From Sipunculus nudus (Eukaryota; Annelida; Sipuncula; Golfingiida; Sipunculidae): a stretch of DNA of 64,000 nucleotides. Below, one piece after another: positions 1-8,750 of the stretch. Within the stretch, counting starts at the first letter, position 1. Every line of letters starts with the position of its first letter. The stretch lies in contig JAPPUL010000076.1 in assembly GCA_026874595.1 (NCBI GenBank), positions 986,164 to 1,050,163 of the forward strand, given 5' to 3'. The notes below the pieces were generated by a model that worked only from the letters and a program-made list of their open reading frames with translations, ran no database searches and had not been told where the DNA came from. Made by a program: the position numbers and the translations under genes.

Positions 1-1
1 G

Positions 2-796
2 GAAAGTCTTAAGGAGAAGGAGGCAAATAAAACAGTATTGCAGTTTCAAGATAGAGTTTTTAACCAACTAAAAGAAGTATATAAAAATTTTAAGAACTTA
101 TTAGAACCAACTACCATTAAAATAGATGATATGCCTGAGGTTATAAAGTTTAGACATATTGGTAAGGATAATAAGCTAGTGTTATATGCCTCGCCAAAGA
201 AAAATATATGGGAATGGAAAAATCTTGAGCAATATATAAAAGATGTAAAGATTGTTTCAAGTGATGTTTTAGGGACTGCATTAAACTTTTATGAAGATAT
301 GAAGAGAATGAAATCAGGATTTCTAAAGATATCTATATACGTGCTTGTTTTTGTATTTATAATACTTGCAATAGATTTTAGATCTCTATATCTTGCTTTT
401 ATTGCGCTTATACCATTATTTTTAGGATTTGTTTGGCTTGTTTCTATAATGAGCTTTTATGATATAGCCTTTAATATAGGTAATACCTTTGCAATTCCTT
501 TACTTATAGGGATATCTATAACATATGGTATTCATATAGTGCATAGATTTCTCGAGGATAAAAGTTCATTATTTATAATTAAAAGTACTGGAACTGCGGT
601 TATCTTAACAGCTTTAACCACCATTGTAGGCTTTGGCAGTCTGCTTATTGCTACTCATAGAGGAACATTTAGTCTTGGTCTTGTTATGGTTATAGGTATT
701 AGTAGTGCTCTTATAACGTCAATTGTATTTCTACCCGCTTTATTAGAAGTAATTATAAGTAAGGATAGGAAGGAGAAGTTCTTTCACAAAGAATAA
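2..796 (+). CDS. RND/MMPL-family exporter, C-terminal part (runs off left edge)
   Basis: The reading frame is open to the first base, so this is the tail of a larger gene and the TTG at 38 is not its start. After about 100 soluble residues come five hydrophobic segments (from about residue 97 of the visible part). A glycine-rich stretch, IPLLIGISITYGIHIVHRF, is typical of the transmembrane core of RND/MMPL and Patched-type permeases. The family exports lipids, hopanoids or other hydrophobic compounds across the inner membrane using proton motive force. An HpnN-like lipid exporter is possible but the substrate cannot be read. It converges on cobQ, and I see no clear terminator between them. 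The class is fairly certain; the substrate is unknown. Confidence 0.7.
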   Translation, partial: ESLKEKEANKTVLQFQDRVFNQLKEVYKNFKNLLEPTTIKIDDMPEVIKFRHIGKDNKLVLYASPKKNIWEWKNLEQYIKDVKIVSSDVLGTALNFYEDMKRMKSGFLKISIYVLVFVFIILAIDFRSLYLAFIALIPLFLGFVWLVSIMSFYDIAFNIGNTFAIPLLIGISITYGIHIVHRFLEDKSSLFIIKSTGTAVILTALTTIVGFGSLLIATHRGTFSLGLVMVIGISSALITSIVFLPALLEVIISKDRKEKFFHKE

Positions 797-845
797 TATT
801 ATAGTTTATTATAGCTATTTTCACTACGATGCCTTTTACCTTTTT

Positions 846-2255
846 TCATAGTATAGATTTTATTAGCTTGATATCTAAATTTGACGCTATCTCATTTACA
901 AAGTTATCTACAATACCTTCTTTTATTTTATTAAAGGATTTATAGCCTGTATAAGCTTTATTGATATCCTTTAATAGTTGGTTTCTAAAACTATCGTTTA
1001 CAAATATCCCATGTATGTGAGTACCGCAAATTTTATTCTTTTCATAGAAAAGCTCATGTTTTGTTAGCCTTGCATTATGAATTTCATAACCGCTTAGTTG
1101 CTTGCCTTGTATTTTGTATTGCCCTCTATTTAAGGTTTTCTTGCGATTGAAGTTTACATAGCCTTCTATAAACTTAAGTCCATCTTCAGATGTTGATTTA
1201 TTATTATTTTCAACCCCATAAGGATCATTTAATCTTGTAAACATCATCTGATAGCCGCCACAAATACCAAAAATTGAAGCTCTTGTCTCTTTTAGTTCCC
1301 TAAATAGACCTGTTTGCTTAAGCCATCTAAGATCCTTTATAGTATTTTTAGTTCCTGGTAGGATAACAAGATCGTAGCTTGAAAGGTTTTTATAACCTTC
1401 TATAAAATCAATATTTAATTCACAGTCGCATAAAAACGGATCTATATCATTGGCATTGCTTATATGCGGGAATTTAATAACGCCTATATTGATAATAGAT
1501 TTTATGTTCTTCTCCTTTATAAGCTTAGATTTGAAGTAATCAAGAGAAAGACTATCCTCCATATCAAAAGGCATAGGCGTATAGGGAATAATACCAAGTA
1601 TCGGGACATTTATAAGAGATTTTATAATTTCAATGCCTTTGTCAAATAAGCTTCTATCTCCCCTGAATTTATTTATTATAATGCCTATAACCTGTTCCTG
1701 TAGATGCTTTGGTAACAAATTATATGTACCATAGATTGATGCAAACACCCCACCTTGTTCAATATTGGCAACTAGTATGATCTTAGTTTTAAAATGGGTT
1801 GCTATAAAAGTATTTGCAAGATCTCTATCCGTTAGATTAAGTTCAACAGGTGAACCTGCACCCTCAGCAATGATAGGATAATAGGATTCTTGCAAATATT
1901 CAAACGCTTCTACAACAACAGTTTTAAATGAGTCAATATTTTTATAGTAATCAAGCGCATGATAGCTTCTGTCAACTATTCCATTTTTTATTACCTGTGA
2001 AAACCCGTTCCCTTCAGGTTTTAGTAAAACAGGGTTTATATGATATGAGGTCGGAATTGAAATACTCTCAGCCTGAAAGTATTGTGCTCTACCTATCTCA
2101 GCACCATCGTCTGCTACAGCAGAATTATTAGACATATTTTGAGCTTTAAAAGGAGCAGGATTAAACTTGTTTTGTTTTAAAATAGAACATAATGCAAGAG
2201 TAATAACGCTTTTTCCGGCATCGGAATGGGTTCCAAATATTGATATATTATTCAT
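846..2255 (-). CDS. cobQ: Cobyric acid synthase CobQ/CbiP
   Basis: Amidates cobyrinic acid a,c-diamide side chains b, d, e and g with glutamine and ATP in adenosylcobalamin synthesis (cytoplasm). The 469 residues fit the family. An N-terminal dethiobiotin-synthetase-like ATPase has the P-loop GTHSDAGKS (residues 8-16) followed by PFKAQNMSNNS. The C-terminal class I glutaminase has its nucleophile in FGICGGYQMM (Cys332) and a late His in GTHIHGIF. The ATG overlaps the stop of the upstream cobD by one base (TAATG), so the two are translationally coupled. Only the late, lower-loop part of the pathway is visible here, so salvage of corrinoids is as possible as de novo synthesis. Confidence 0.93.
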   Translation of the reverse strand: MNNISIFGTHSDAGKSVITLALCSILKQNKFNPAPFKAQNMSNNSAVADDGAEIGRAQYFQAESISIPTSYHINPVLLKPEGNGFSQVIKNGIVDRSYHALDYYKNIDSFKTVVVEAFEYLQESYYPIIAEGAGSPVELNLTDRDLANTFIATHFKTKIILVANIEQGGVFASIYGTYNLLPKHLQEQVIGIIINKFRGDRSLFDKGIEIIKSLINVPILGIIPYTPMPFDMEDSLSLDYFKSKLIKEKNIKSIINIGVIKFPHISNANDIDPFLCDCELNIDFIEGYKNLSSYDLVILPGTKNTIKDLRWLKQTGLFRELKETRASIFGICGGYQMMFTRLNDPYGVENNNKSTSEDGLKFIEGYVNFNRKKTLNRGQYKIQGKQLSGYEIHNARLTKHELFYEKNKICGTHIHGIFVNDSFRNQLLKDINKAYTGYKSFNKIKEGIVDNFVNEIASNLDIKLIKSIL

Positions 2256-3343
2256 TATAAATCCTTTTTTATAAATCCTTTTTTTATAGCTTCTAATGCA
2301 TCTTTTAAGATATTGATAGATGCTTTATCTTTAACAGAGAGCCTTATAAAAGTATCGTCTAAAAAGTCAAAATTAAAGCAATTACGTATATATATATGAT
2401 ATGGATATAAGAGTTTTTGGATATGGTATGCATTATATTTTTGTAGTTTAGCAAGTATGAAATTGGCATTAGAAGGATATATATGCTCAAAAAGCCTTGA
2501 GTTTTCTAAGATATTATTTAGTAATGCTTTATTTCTTTCATTTGTCTCAAAGCTTTTATATTTGAAGTTATCATCGTTTAAGCACTGCATAATATAATAG
2601 ATATCAAAAGCAGATAGTTTCCAAGGTGGCTCTAAATAAGAGATATTATTAATATTCTTTTTATTTGAGATAATAAATCCGATTCTAACGCCAGCACAAC
2701 CAAAAAACTTGGTAAGAGATTTTAAAACATAAATGCAATTATAATGTGCATATGATTGCAAAACAGAAGTTTTTGTGGTAAAATCTAAAAAGCTCTCATC
2801 AATTAATATTGTACATTTTAGACTAATCCAATAAAGCATAAGCTCATTAATGTCATAAAGCTTGCCATCGGGAGTAGAAGGGTTTACAAATATTACAAGG
2901 GAGCCAGCTTCAACATTTGTCTTTAATGAGGTTAATCTATTAATAAGAGTAGTTTTAATATTTAGTTGGCTTGTGATTTTTATATATTCAAGATACAAAG
3001 GAGCATAAAGATATGTTTTGGCTATTGAACTTTCATGCGTGCTATGTTTTACAAAGGAATAGATAGCAGACGAGGCACCGTTAAAGAGTTCGATATCAAA
3101 GTGTGTGTCAATATTAAAATAGCTTGTAATGGCCTTTTTTAGGAGAGTATAGTTAATATCAGGGTAGTTATAAATATCTTGATAATTAAATGGTTTAGTA
3201 ATATTTGGTTTTGAGCAATTAATACTTGAAGAGAAATCAATAATCTGATCTAAAGAGCAATTAGCATAAGTTTTAAAATTAAGCAAATCAGCACCATGTT
3301 CATAAGAAATGTAACCGTGCTTGGTATGGGGATGTTGTTTCAT
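2255..3343 (-). CDS. cobD: L-threonine-O-3-phosphate decarboxylase-like PLP enzyme (CobD/CobC)
   Basis: A fold-type I PLP enzyme of the class I/II aminotransferase superfamily, 362 residues. The N-terminus KHGYISYEHGADLL with FSSSINCSKP is the CobD-type opening. ILIDESFLDF supplies the PLP-ring aspartate region, and KSLTKFFGCAGVRIGF holds the Schiff-base lysine and the downstream arginine. It would make (R)-1-amino-2-propanol phosphate, the linker of the cobalamin nucleotide loop. It is the first gene of a cobD-cobQ pair that diverges from the cobT-like gene. The last codons sit in a 15-bp head-to-tail duplication (about 2256-2287), which gives the repeated KKGFIKKD end. A histidinol-phosphate aminotransferase is the alternative; the cobQ neighbour argues for CobD. 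Confidence 0.85.
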   Translation of the reverse strand: MKQHPHTKHGYISYEHGADLLNFKTYANCSLDQIIDFSSSINCSKPNITKPFNYQDIYNYPDINYTLLKKAITSYFNIDTHFDIELFNGASSAIYSFVKHSTHESSIAKTYLYAPLYLEYIKITSQLNIKTTLINRLTSLKTNVEAGSLVIFVNPSTPDGKLYDINELMLYWISLKCTILIDESFLDFTTKTSVLQSYAHYNCIYVLKSLTKFFGCAGVRIGFIISNKKNINNISYLEPPWKLSAFDIYYIMQCLNDDNFKYKSFETNERNKALLNNILENSRLFEHIYPSNANFILAKLQKYNAYHIQKLLYPYHIYIRNCFNFDFLDDTFIRLSVKDKASINILKDALEAIKKGFIKKDL

Positions 3344-3368
3344 AAATAAGTTGTAAAGGTTTTATTAA

Positions 3369-3404
3369 AGTCTGCTAAAAAAATATAGTCTGCTAAAAAA
3401 ATAT
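3369..3404. repeat. 18-bp perfect tandem duplication
   Basis: Two identical head-to-tail copies (3369-3386 and 3387-3404) of a unit beginning AGTCTGCTAAAA, in the divergent cobD/cobT-like intergenic region. It belongs to the family of short duplications described in the findings. Confidence 0.9.
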
Positions 3405-3436
3405 ATCTATATATAAGGTAATAAAGATATATTTTT
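3397..3436. promoter_or_regulatory. 12-bp perfect inverted repeat between divergent cobD and cobT-like genes
   Basis: The arm AAAAATATATCT (3397-3408) is the exact reverse complement of 3425-3436, with a 16-base loop. It sits midway between two divergent cobalamin genes. It could be an operator or simply an AT-rich hairpin. I see no cobalamin-riboswitch B12-box beside it. Confidence 0.4.
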
Positions 3437-3489
3437 GTTTGCATGTAGAGCTTTATGAATGAAGAAATTAATTTAAAAAGAGGAATAAA

Positions 3490-4563
3490 GTGAGTTTAGA
3501 AAATATAAAGAGTATAGGAGGTGATAGGGCTTTTCTTGAGGGACTTGTTAAGAAGCGAGAAAAGTTTGTATTACTTAGTAGTTATACAGATACGGTAGAA
3601 ATAGAAGGGATAAGCAAAGCAGGACTTCCAGGTCATATTGAATATACGCCAGCCCTAGACATGGAATTAATATATTACGGTATGGCAAAGACGTTAGAAA
3701 AGATAGCCCTAATGCCGGAAGGTCCCCCAACGCCGGCACTTATAACAAGAGTTATAAGAGAGCTTTTAGGATTTAAGATGTATTTTGTAGACGTAGGGCT
3801 TAGAGTTGCCCCTAAAACACCTTGTATAAAGGTCAACGCAAGTCCAAGCAAGTCGATATTAGAAGGGGCGAAAGTTGAATCAAGACGTCTTTATGAAGAG
3901 GGCAGACAATTTGGGAGGGAGTGGTTATCAGGAGGCGATGATGAGGTTTTGGTATTGCTTGAGTGCGTACCTGGGGGTACAACGACGGCTTATGGGGTTA
4001 GCAAAGCGCTTGGATATAAGATGTCGGACAAAGGTTTTTCATCAAGCGCCTCAACGAATGAAGTATATAATCTTAAACAGGGCGTAGTTGAGCAAGCTCT
4101 AAATAAGTTTAGTGATAAAGTTAATGATGTTTTTGATGCGATACATTATTTTGGAGACAATGTGCAGGCGTTTTTAAGTGGGATAGTGGTTGAGCTATCT
4201 AAGAGTCAAACTGTGATTCTTGGGGGTGGCACACAGATGGCAGCAATATATGGAATACTAAATAAACTTGATGAAGAAATAAATTATGAAAATATAGCGA
4301 TCATGACAACGAAGTGGATAGTTAATGATAAAAATAGTGATATATGCAAATTACTTGAAGAGATAAATTCTAAAGGGAAGATATATTATACAGATTTTGA
4401 TTTTATAAGTTCAGAGTATAATAATTTAAGGTTATATGAAGAAGGTAATGTAAAAGAGGGGGCGGGAGCAGGAGCATCGCTTGTATATGGTTATTTGAGG
4501 GGACTTAGTAAAGGTGTTGTAGGAGAGGGAGTGGATAAGCTTTATAGTAAAATGTTATTATAG
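3490..4563 (+). CDS. CobT-like nicotinate-nucleotide:DMB phosphoribosyltransferase family protein
   Basis: Matches the archaeal/cyanobacterial CobT-like family (UPF0284, the TIGR00303 type) rather than classical enterobacterial CobT. Cues are the glycine-rich ECVPGGTTTAYG (about residues 158-169), VILGGGTQMAAIYG (about 243-256) and a C-terminal KEGAGAGASLVYGY. It would activate the lower-ligand base as its alpha-ribotide for the cobalamin nucleotide loop, which agrees with cobD and cobQ next door. The start is GTG, since no ATG stands at the family N-terminus; a modest AGAGGAA ribosome site lies upstream. The length of 357 is normal for this family. The family is sure; the exact reaction is inferred. 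Confidence 0.8.
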   Translation: MSLENIKSIGGDRAFLEGLVKKREKFVLLSSYTDTVEIEGISKAGLPGHIEYTPALDMELIYYGMAKTLEKIALMPEGPPTPALITRVIRELLGFKMYFVDVGLRVAPKTPCIKVNASPSKSILEGAKVESRRLYEEGRQFGREWLSGGDDEVLVLLECVPGGTTTAYGVSKALGYKMSDKGFSSSASTNEVYNLKQGVVEQALNKFSDKVNDVFDAIHYFGDNVQAFLSGIVVELSKSQTVILGGGTQMAAIYGILNKLDEEINYENIAIMTTKWIVNDKNSDICKLLEEINSKGKIYYTDFDFISSEYNNLRLYEEGNVKEGAGAGASLVYGYLRGLSKGVVGEGVDKLYSKMLL

Positions 4564-4585
4564 AATATATAGAATATATTTCAAA

Positions 4586-5389
4586 TTAATAGCTCTCCTC
4601 CTCACTTGGGAAGTTAAGATTTTTAACATCGGCAGCATAGTGTTCAATGGCAGATACAATAGTTTGATCAAGAGAAGTATAAGAGCGAACAAATTTAGGT
4701 TTTTGTTTAAACATGTCATAAGAAGCCATACCTAAAAGGTCATAACAAACCATAATCTGGCCATCACAATGCAGCCCAGCCCCAATGCCAATAACAGGGA
4801 TAGATAAGGAGTCCGTAATTTCTTTAGCAAGCGATGCGGGTATTAGTTCCAAGACGATGGCAAAAGCGCCTGCACTTTGGATAGCAAGAGCATCTTTTTT
4901 AAGTTGGTGCTCAGAGGCTGAGTCTTTGCCTTGCACATTATAACCGAGCATATGAACGGATTGTGGAGTAAATCCTATGTGTCCCATAATAGGAATACCA
5001 ATTTGTGTGAGTCTTGCTATGGTTTCGCTCATGTTCTGTCCACCCTCAAGTTTAATCCCTTCTACTAAACCTTCTTTCATAAGCCGTCCCGCACTCTTAA
5101 CAGCCTGAGGAATACTCTCCTGGTAAGAAAGGAAAGGTAAATCACCTATTAGCAAAGAGTTTTTGACAGCTCGCCTTACAGCTTTAGTATGGTAAATCAT
5201 TTCGTCTAACGTAATAGGCAAAGTAGTTTTATGTCCAGCAAAAACGTTAGAAGCAGAATCCCCAACTAAAACAAGATCAATATCCTTAACCTTATCAATG
5301 AGCAAAGCCATAGTGTAATCATAAGCAGTACAACAGACAATTTTTTCATGTTTAGCCTTTTTTTTAAGGAGGGAGTTAACGGATTTCAT
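4586..5389 (-). CDS. panB: 3-methyl-2-oxobutanoate hydroxymethyltransferase
   Basis: First committed enzyme of pantothenate/CoA synthesis. It transfers a hydroxymethyl group from methylene-tetrahydrofolate to alpha-ketoisovalerate to give ketopantoate. The 267 residues hold the family motifs in order: CCTAYDYTMALLID, DLVLVGDSASNVFAGH, a GDLPF segment, MGHIGFTPQSVHMLGG-like (here LGYNVQGKD), LELIPASLAKEIT and PVIGIGAGLHCDGQIMV. The start follows the conserved N-terminus (MKSVNSLLKKK). It converges on the cobT-like gene with a 22-base gap that includes a 9-bp tandem duplication (4560-4577). panC and panD are not in the window. Confidence 0.95.
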   Translation of the reverse strand: MKSVNSLLKKKAKHEKIVCCTAYDYTMALLIDKVKDIDLVLVGDSASNVFAGHKTTLPITLDEMIYHTKAVRRAVKNSLLIGDLPFLSYQESIPQAVKSAGRLMKEGLVEGIKLEGGQNMSETIARLTQIGIPIMGHIGFTPQSVHMLGYNVQGKDSASEHQLKKDALAIQSAGAFAIVLELIPASLAKEITDSLSIPVIGIGAGLHCDGQIMVCYDLLGMASYDMFKQKPKFVRSYTSLDQTIVSAIEHYAADVKNLNFPSEEESY

Positions 5390-5410
5390 ATATTATAATT
5401 TAATAAATAG

Positions 5411-5692
5411 TTAAGAAATATTGTTATTATTGTTTTCATTTTTGTTATGCCTAAAAAACTTTCGATTAATGATAGAGCCAATAACTTGTCCTAAAATTGC
5501 AGATATTACAACAGGAATAATAACATAATCTAAAAGTTTATATCCAAGCCAAGTTCTAATTATTATAATGAAAGGGATAGGAGCGTGTATAAGAAGAAAC
5601 CATTGCCATGAAAGGCGTTTATAAAACTCTCGAAAGAAGCCAAACGGTATATTTAGTATAAGTGTTATTCCAAGAAGTATAGTTAAATTCAT
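5411..5692 (-). CDS. Small membrane protein, function unknown
   Basis: 93 residues with three hydrophobic segments (about 3-18, 32-47, 54-75) and a polar, Asn-rich tail. GYKLLDYVIIPVVISAILGQVIGS resembles small bacterial inner-membrane proteins of unknown role. It lies upstream of panB on the same strand with a 21-base gap, so cotranscription is likely. I do not recognise a family with confidence. Confidence 0.5.
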   Translation of the reverse strand: MNLTILLGITLILNIPFGFFREFYKRLSWQWFLLIHAPIPFIIIIRTWLGYKLLDYVIIPVVISAILGQVIGSIINRKFFRHNKNENNNNNIS

Positions 5693-5873
5693 AATAATAT
5701 GCTGCTATAAGCTAGTTATAGATATATATAAATTCAAGGGTAAAAAAAATAAATACAAATTTGCTAATAAAACATAAAAGGGTAACTTCTCTAAAGGCAA
5801 ATAATAAACAATAACATATAATAAACATAAATGCTATAAAAGAGAAGGGAGTAAGAGGTAGTTAATATAAATA

Positions 5874-7067
5874 ATGCGGAACAAAGTAAAGCTAATATTA
5901 TCGATGATATTGATACTGGTTGGTCTACTGGTGCTAGTATTATATCTTACGATAGACATGGAATATCTTTTAGCAGGAGTTGGGAGTAAGGAGGTATTGG
6001 TAAATGAGGGTAAGGAGGATGGTAAAGCAGTAAGGACAAAAGTAGTCTATAAGGTATTGGATAGGGATGAAGATACTAATATCCAAGTATATAAAAAGGC
6101 AAAAGATAGCGTTGTAAACGTGACATCCCAAGTTGCAGGTTTTTTTTCAAGGCTTGAGGCAAAAACGCTAGTAGGTTCTGGGTCTGGTTGTGTAATAAGT
6201 AAGGAAGGCCATATAATAACTAATTTTCATGTGATAGAGGGTAGTAATCGTTGGGTAGTAACGTTAAGTAATGGGCAGAGGTACCTGTCAAAGCTTGTTG
6301 GAATTGATGAAGAGAATGATCTTGCAGTACTAAAGATAGATGCAAAGGCTAAGTACTTAAAGCCAATAGCGATAGCAAAGAATCCGAAATTAGTGGTTGG
6401 TCAAAAGGTATTTGCGATAGGCAATCCATTTGGCTTACAAAGGACCTTAACAAAAGGGATAATAAGCTCTTTAGGTCGGATGGTAAAAAGCCCAACGGGC
6501 AATTATATAGTAGATACAATACAAACAGACGCATCAATAAACCCTGGCAATTCAGGAGGCCCTTTGTTAAATACCAAAGGTGAGCTTATAGGAATAAATA
6601 CATCTATATTAAGTCCAAGTGGGGGTAGTGTTGGGATAGGCTTTGCCATACCAAGCAGAACAATAGTTATGGTCAAAAATGAGTTAATAAAATATGGAGT
6701 AAGGCCTAGTTTAGGGATAGTAGGTTATCCATTGTCGTGGTATCCAGGGCTTAACAAGTTTTTAGGTTTAAATATAAATTATGGTGTAGTGATATTAAAT
6801 GTAAAGAAGGGCTTAGCAGCAGACAAAGCAGGCTTACGAGGTTATAACAAGATAGTCTATGCAAGGAATTATTTTGAAAGCATACCGATAGGAGGCGATA
6901 TAATAGTGGGTATGGACGGAGTTAGAGTAAGTCATCCGAAGGATCTGGCACGACAAATGAGTAAAAAGAGTTTTGGAGGGAGTGTATCACTTACGATAAT
7001 AAGAGGAAGTGAAAGGAAAGAGGTAAAAATAAAGCTAGTCCCGCCAAAGAATAGATTAAAGAAATAA
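5874..7067 (+). CDS. HtrA/DegP-like periplasmic serine protease with one PDZ domain
   Basis: S1C protease for quality control of misfolded envelope proteins. An N-terminal membrane anchor (about residues 6-26) is followed by a linker, a trypsin-like domain and one C-terminal PDZ. The catalytic triad is visible as His119 (ITNFHVIEG), Asp149 (ENDLAVLKI) and Ser227 (NPGNSGGPL). The substrate loop reads IGNPFGLQRTLTKGIISSLGR. The PDZ (about 285-395) holds GGDIIVGMDGVRV. A single PDZ and an uncleaved anchor point to the DegS/HtrA subtype rather than two-PDZ DegP. The ATG has no close ribosome site (a GAGGT lies about 14 bases away). trpC follows after 28 bases. Confidence 0.9.
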   Translation: MRNKVKLILSMILILVGLLVLVLYLTIDMEYLLAGVGSKEVLVNEGKEDGKAVRTKVVYKVLDRDEDTNIQVYKKAKDSVVNVTSQVAGFFSRLEAKTLVGSGSGCVISKEGHIITNFHVIEGSNRWVVTLSNGQRYLSKLVGIDEENDLAVLKIDAKAKYLKPIAIAKNPKLVVGQKVFAIGNPFGLQRTLTKGIISSLGRMVKSPTGNYIVDTIQTDASINPGNSGGPLLNTKGELIGINTSILSPSGGSVGIGFAIPSRTIVMVKNELIKYGVRPSLGIVGYPLSWYPGLNKFLGLNINYGVVILNVKKGLAADKAGLRGYNKIVYARNYFESIPIGGDIIVGMDGVRVSHPKDLARQMSKKSFGGSVSLTIIRGSERKEVKIKLVPPKNRLKK

Positions 7068-7095
7068 AGATTTTAAAAAAGATTAAAGAAGCAAA

Positions 7096-7872
7096 ATGAC
7101 TAATATATTAGAAAAGATAGTGGCAGATAAGAGGCAAGAGGTCAAAGAATTAAAGAGTCGTGTAAAAGGTTTTGATAAGAGTGCAATTCTTAAGCCAGAT
7201 AATTTTTTTAAAAACTTTAAGGAAGGACAGATATTTTACATAACAGAGATAAAACGCGGCAGTCCATCAAAGGGAGTAATGAATATAGGAGTAGATGCAA
7301 ATAAGGTAGGCTTTCTTTATGCAAAGCATGGAGCTAGTGCCATATCAGTGGTAACGGAGAGTAAATATTTTTATGGGCGAGCTGAAGATGTACAGGAAGC
7401 GCGACGAGGGAGTAAACTACCGATATTGAGGAAAGATTTTATAATAGACGAGTATCAGATAAAGGAGAGTTTGTATCTTGGGGCATCTGCAATATTGCTT
7501 ATAGTGGGGTGCTTAAGTGATTTTGAGTTAAAAGGTTTTTTAGAAGTTGCAAAAAGTTATGGTCTTTCTGTAATAGTCGAGATACATGATGATGAAGAGC
7601 TTGAGAGGGCATTAAGTTCAGGAGCAAAGGTGATAGGAATAAACAATCGTAATTTAAAGACTTTTGAAACAGATATAGAGATAACGAAAGGGCTGATTAA
7701 GAAAGTCCCAGAGGATTGTTTTATAATATCTGAGAGTGGAATAAGTGAGAGGCATACGATAGAGGAATTATATAAATTGGGGGTAAATGGATTTTTAATG
7801 GGAGAGGTATTTATGGTATCAGATAATATAGAGTCTAAGTTAGAAGAATTGCTACAGGAGAAAATGCGTTAA
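7096..7872 (+). CDS. trpC: Indole-3-glycerol-phosphate synthase
   Basis: Converts carboxyphenylaminodeoxyribulose phosphate to indole-3-glycerol phosphate in tryptophan synthesis. The 258-residue (beta/alpha)8 barrel has the catalytic and phosphate motifs EIKRGSPSKGV, VVTESKYFYG, LPILRKDFIIDEYQI, VIGINNRNLKTFETD and ISESGISERH. The start MTNILEKIVADKRQEV is the canonical one. It is apart from other trp genes and sits between htrA and the flagellar cluster, so it may be read through from htrA. No leader peptide or attenuator is visible upstream. Confidence 0.95.
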   Translation: MTNILEKIVADKRQEVKELKSRVKGFDKSAILKPDNFFKNFKEGQIFYITEIKRGSPSKGVMNIGVDANKVGFLYAKHGASAISVVTESKYFYGRAEDVQEARRGSKLPILRKDFIIDEYQIKESLYLGASAILLIVGCLSDFELKGFLEVAKSYGLSVIVEIHDDEELERALSSGAKVIGINNRNLKTFETDIEITKGLIKKVPEDCFIISESGISERHTIEELYKLGVNGFLMGEVFMVSDNIESKLEELLQEKMR

Positions 7873-7977
7873 ACGGGCAAAAAAAGATGATAAGAGCAAA
7901 GAATAAAAAAGATAGTAAAGTATAAGATATTAGTGTAGATATAATAACTAAAGGGAATACTTTTCTTTATAAAGTAG

Positions 7978-8006
7978 TAAAGGTTAGTAAAAATGCTATC
8001 CGATAG
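7978..8006 (+). promoter_or_regulatory. Possible sigma-28 (FliA) promoter upstream of flgN
   Basis: TAAAGGTT (7978-7985) resembles the -35 element TAAAGTTT and TCCGATAG (7999-8006) the -10 element GCCGATAA. The spacer is 13 rather than 11 bases, so this is a weaker case than the flgF site. It would drive flgN-flgK-flgL as a late flagellar operon. Confidence 0.3.
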
Positions 8007-8054
8007 AGAGAGGTGTAAATATGAAGGTGCGGATTGGTATTAAAGGGGGTATAA

Positions 8055-8576
8055 ATGTTAGAAGGAACTAGAGGAGATTATAATATATTTAAAGAGCTTA
8101 TAGGGTTGCTTTATGAGGAGGAAGGAATTCTTAAAAAGATATTAGAATTAGAAGTTAAAAAGGGAGAGGATTTATTAAAAGGTGTAGGTGTAGAGAAGTT
8201 AGAGATATATAATAAAGAGCTTGAGTATCTTTTGGAAGGGGAGGATGAGCTTGAGAGAAGGCGCCTTACTTATATGGGCAAATTATCTGTTGCAAGTGGG
8301 AAAGAAGTGAGGAATTTTCGAGATTTAGAAAACTATATACCAAATGGGCTTAGTGAGGAGTATAAGGAGGTACTTGAGAGTTTAGGCAAACTAGTTAAAG
8401 GAATAAGAGTACAAAATGAGACAAATGGGCTAATATTACAAGACAGGCTAAAGATTATAGATTATGGAATAAAAGGTTTATCAGAAGATAAGGGGCTTGA
8501 GATAGATTATAGTAGACGTGGAAAAGGGGAGAAGGGGCAGCGGTGCACACCGATGGTATTTAACTATAGTGTATAG
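8055..8576 (+). CDS. flgN: FlgN-type chaperone for hook-filament junction proteins
   Basis: 173 residues, strongly helical and charged, with heptad-like leucines through residues 10-130, as expected of the FlgN family (export chaperone for FlgK and FlgL in the cytoplasm). The sequence is poorly conserved. The call rests mainly on helical character, size and position directly upstream of flgK and flgL. A good ribosome site (AAAGGGGG) precedes the ATG. The C-terminus ends in a basic, low-complexity stretch. No FlgM-like anti-sigma gene is seen beside it. Confidence 0.7.
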   Translation: MLEGTRGDYNIFKELIGLLYEEEGILKKILELEVKKGEDLLKGVGVEKLEIYNKELEYLLEGEDELERRRLTYMGKLSVASGKEVRNFRDLENYIPNGLSEEYKEVLESLGKLVKGIRVQNETNGLILQDRLKIIDYGIKGLSEDKGLEIDYSRRGKGEKGQRCTPMVFNYSV

Positions 8577-8626
8577 GCGGCTGTATGGATTTTAGGTATG
8601 AGGGGAGTTTTAAGGGACAGAGCTTA

Positions 8627-8696
8627 GAGGGAGGTTCAAATGAGGGAGGTTCAAATTACAATTCTATAAGGAACTAGATATATAAGGAACTAGATA
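8627..8696. repeat. Two adjacent perfect tandem duplications (15 bp x2 and 16 bp x2)
   Basis: GAGGGAGGTTCAAAT occurs at 8627-8641 and 8642-8656. A second unit, TATAAGGAACTAGATA, occurs at 8665-8680 and 8681-8696. Both pairs are exact and lie in the flgN-flgK gap. Confidence 0.95.
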
Positions 8697-8750
8697 CTAA
8701 AGGGAAGCTACATATAAAAAATATATATAAAAGAGATGGAGATATAGAAT

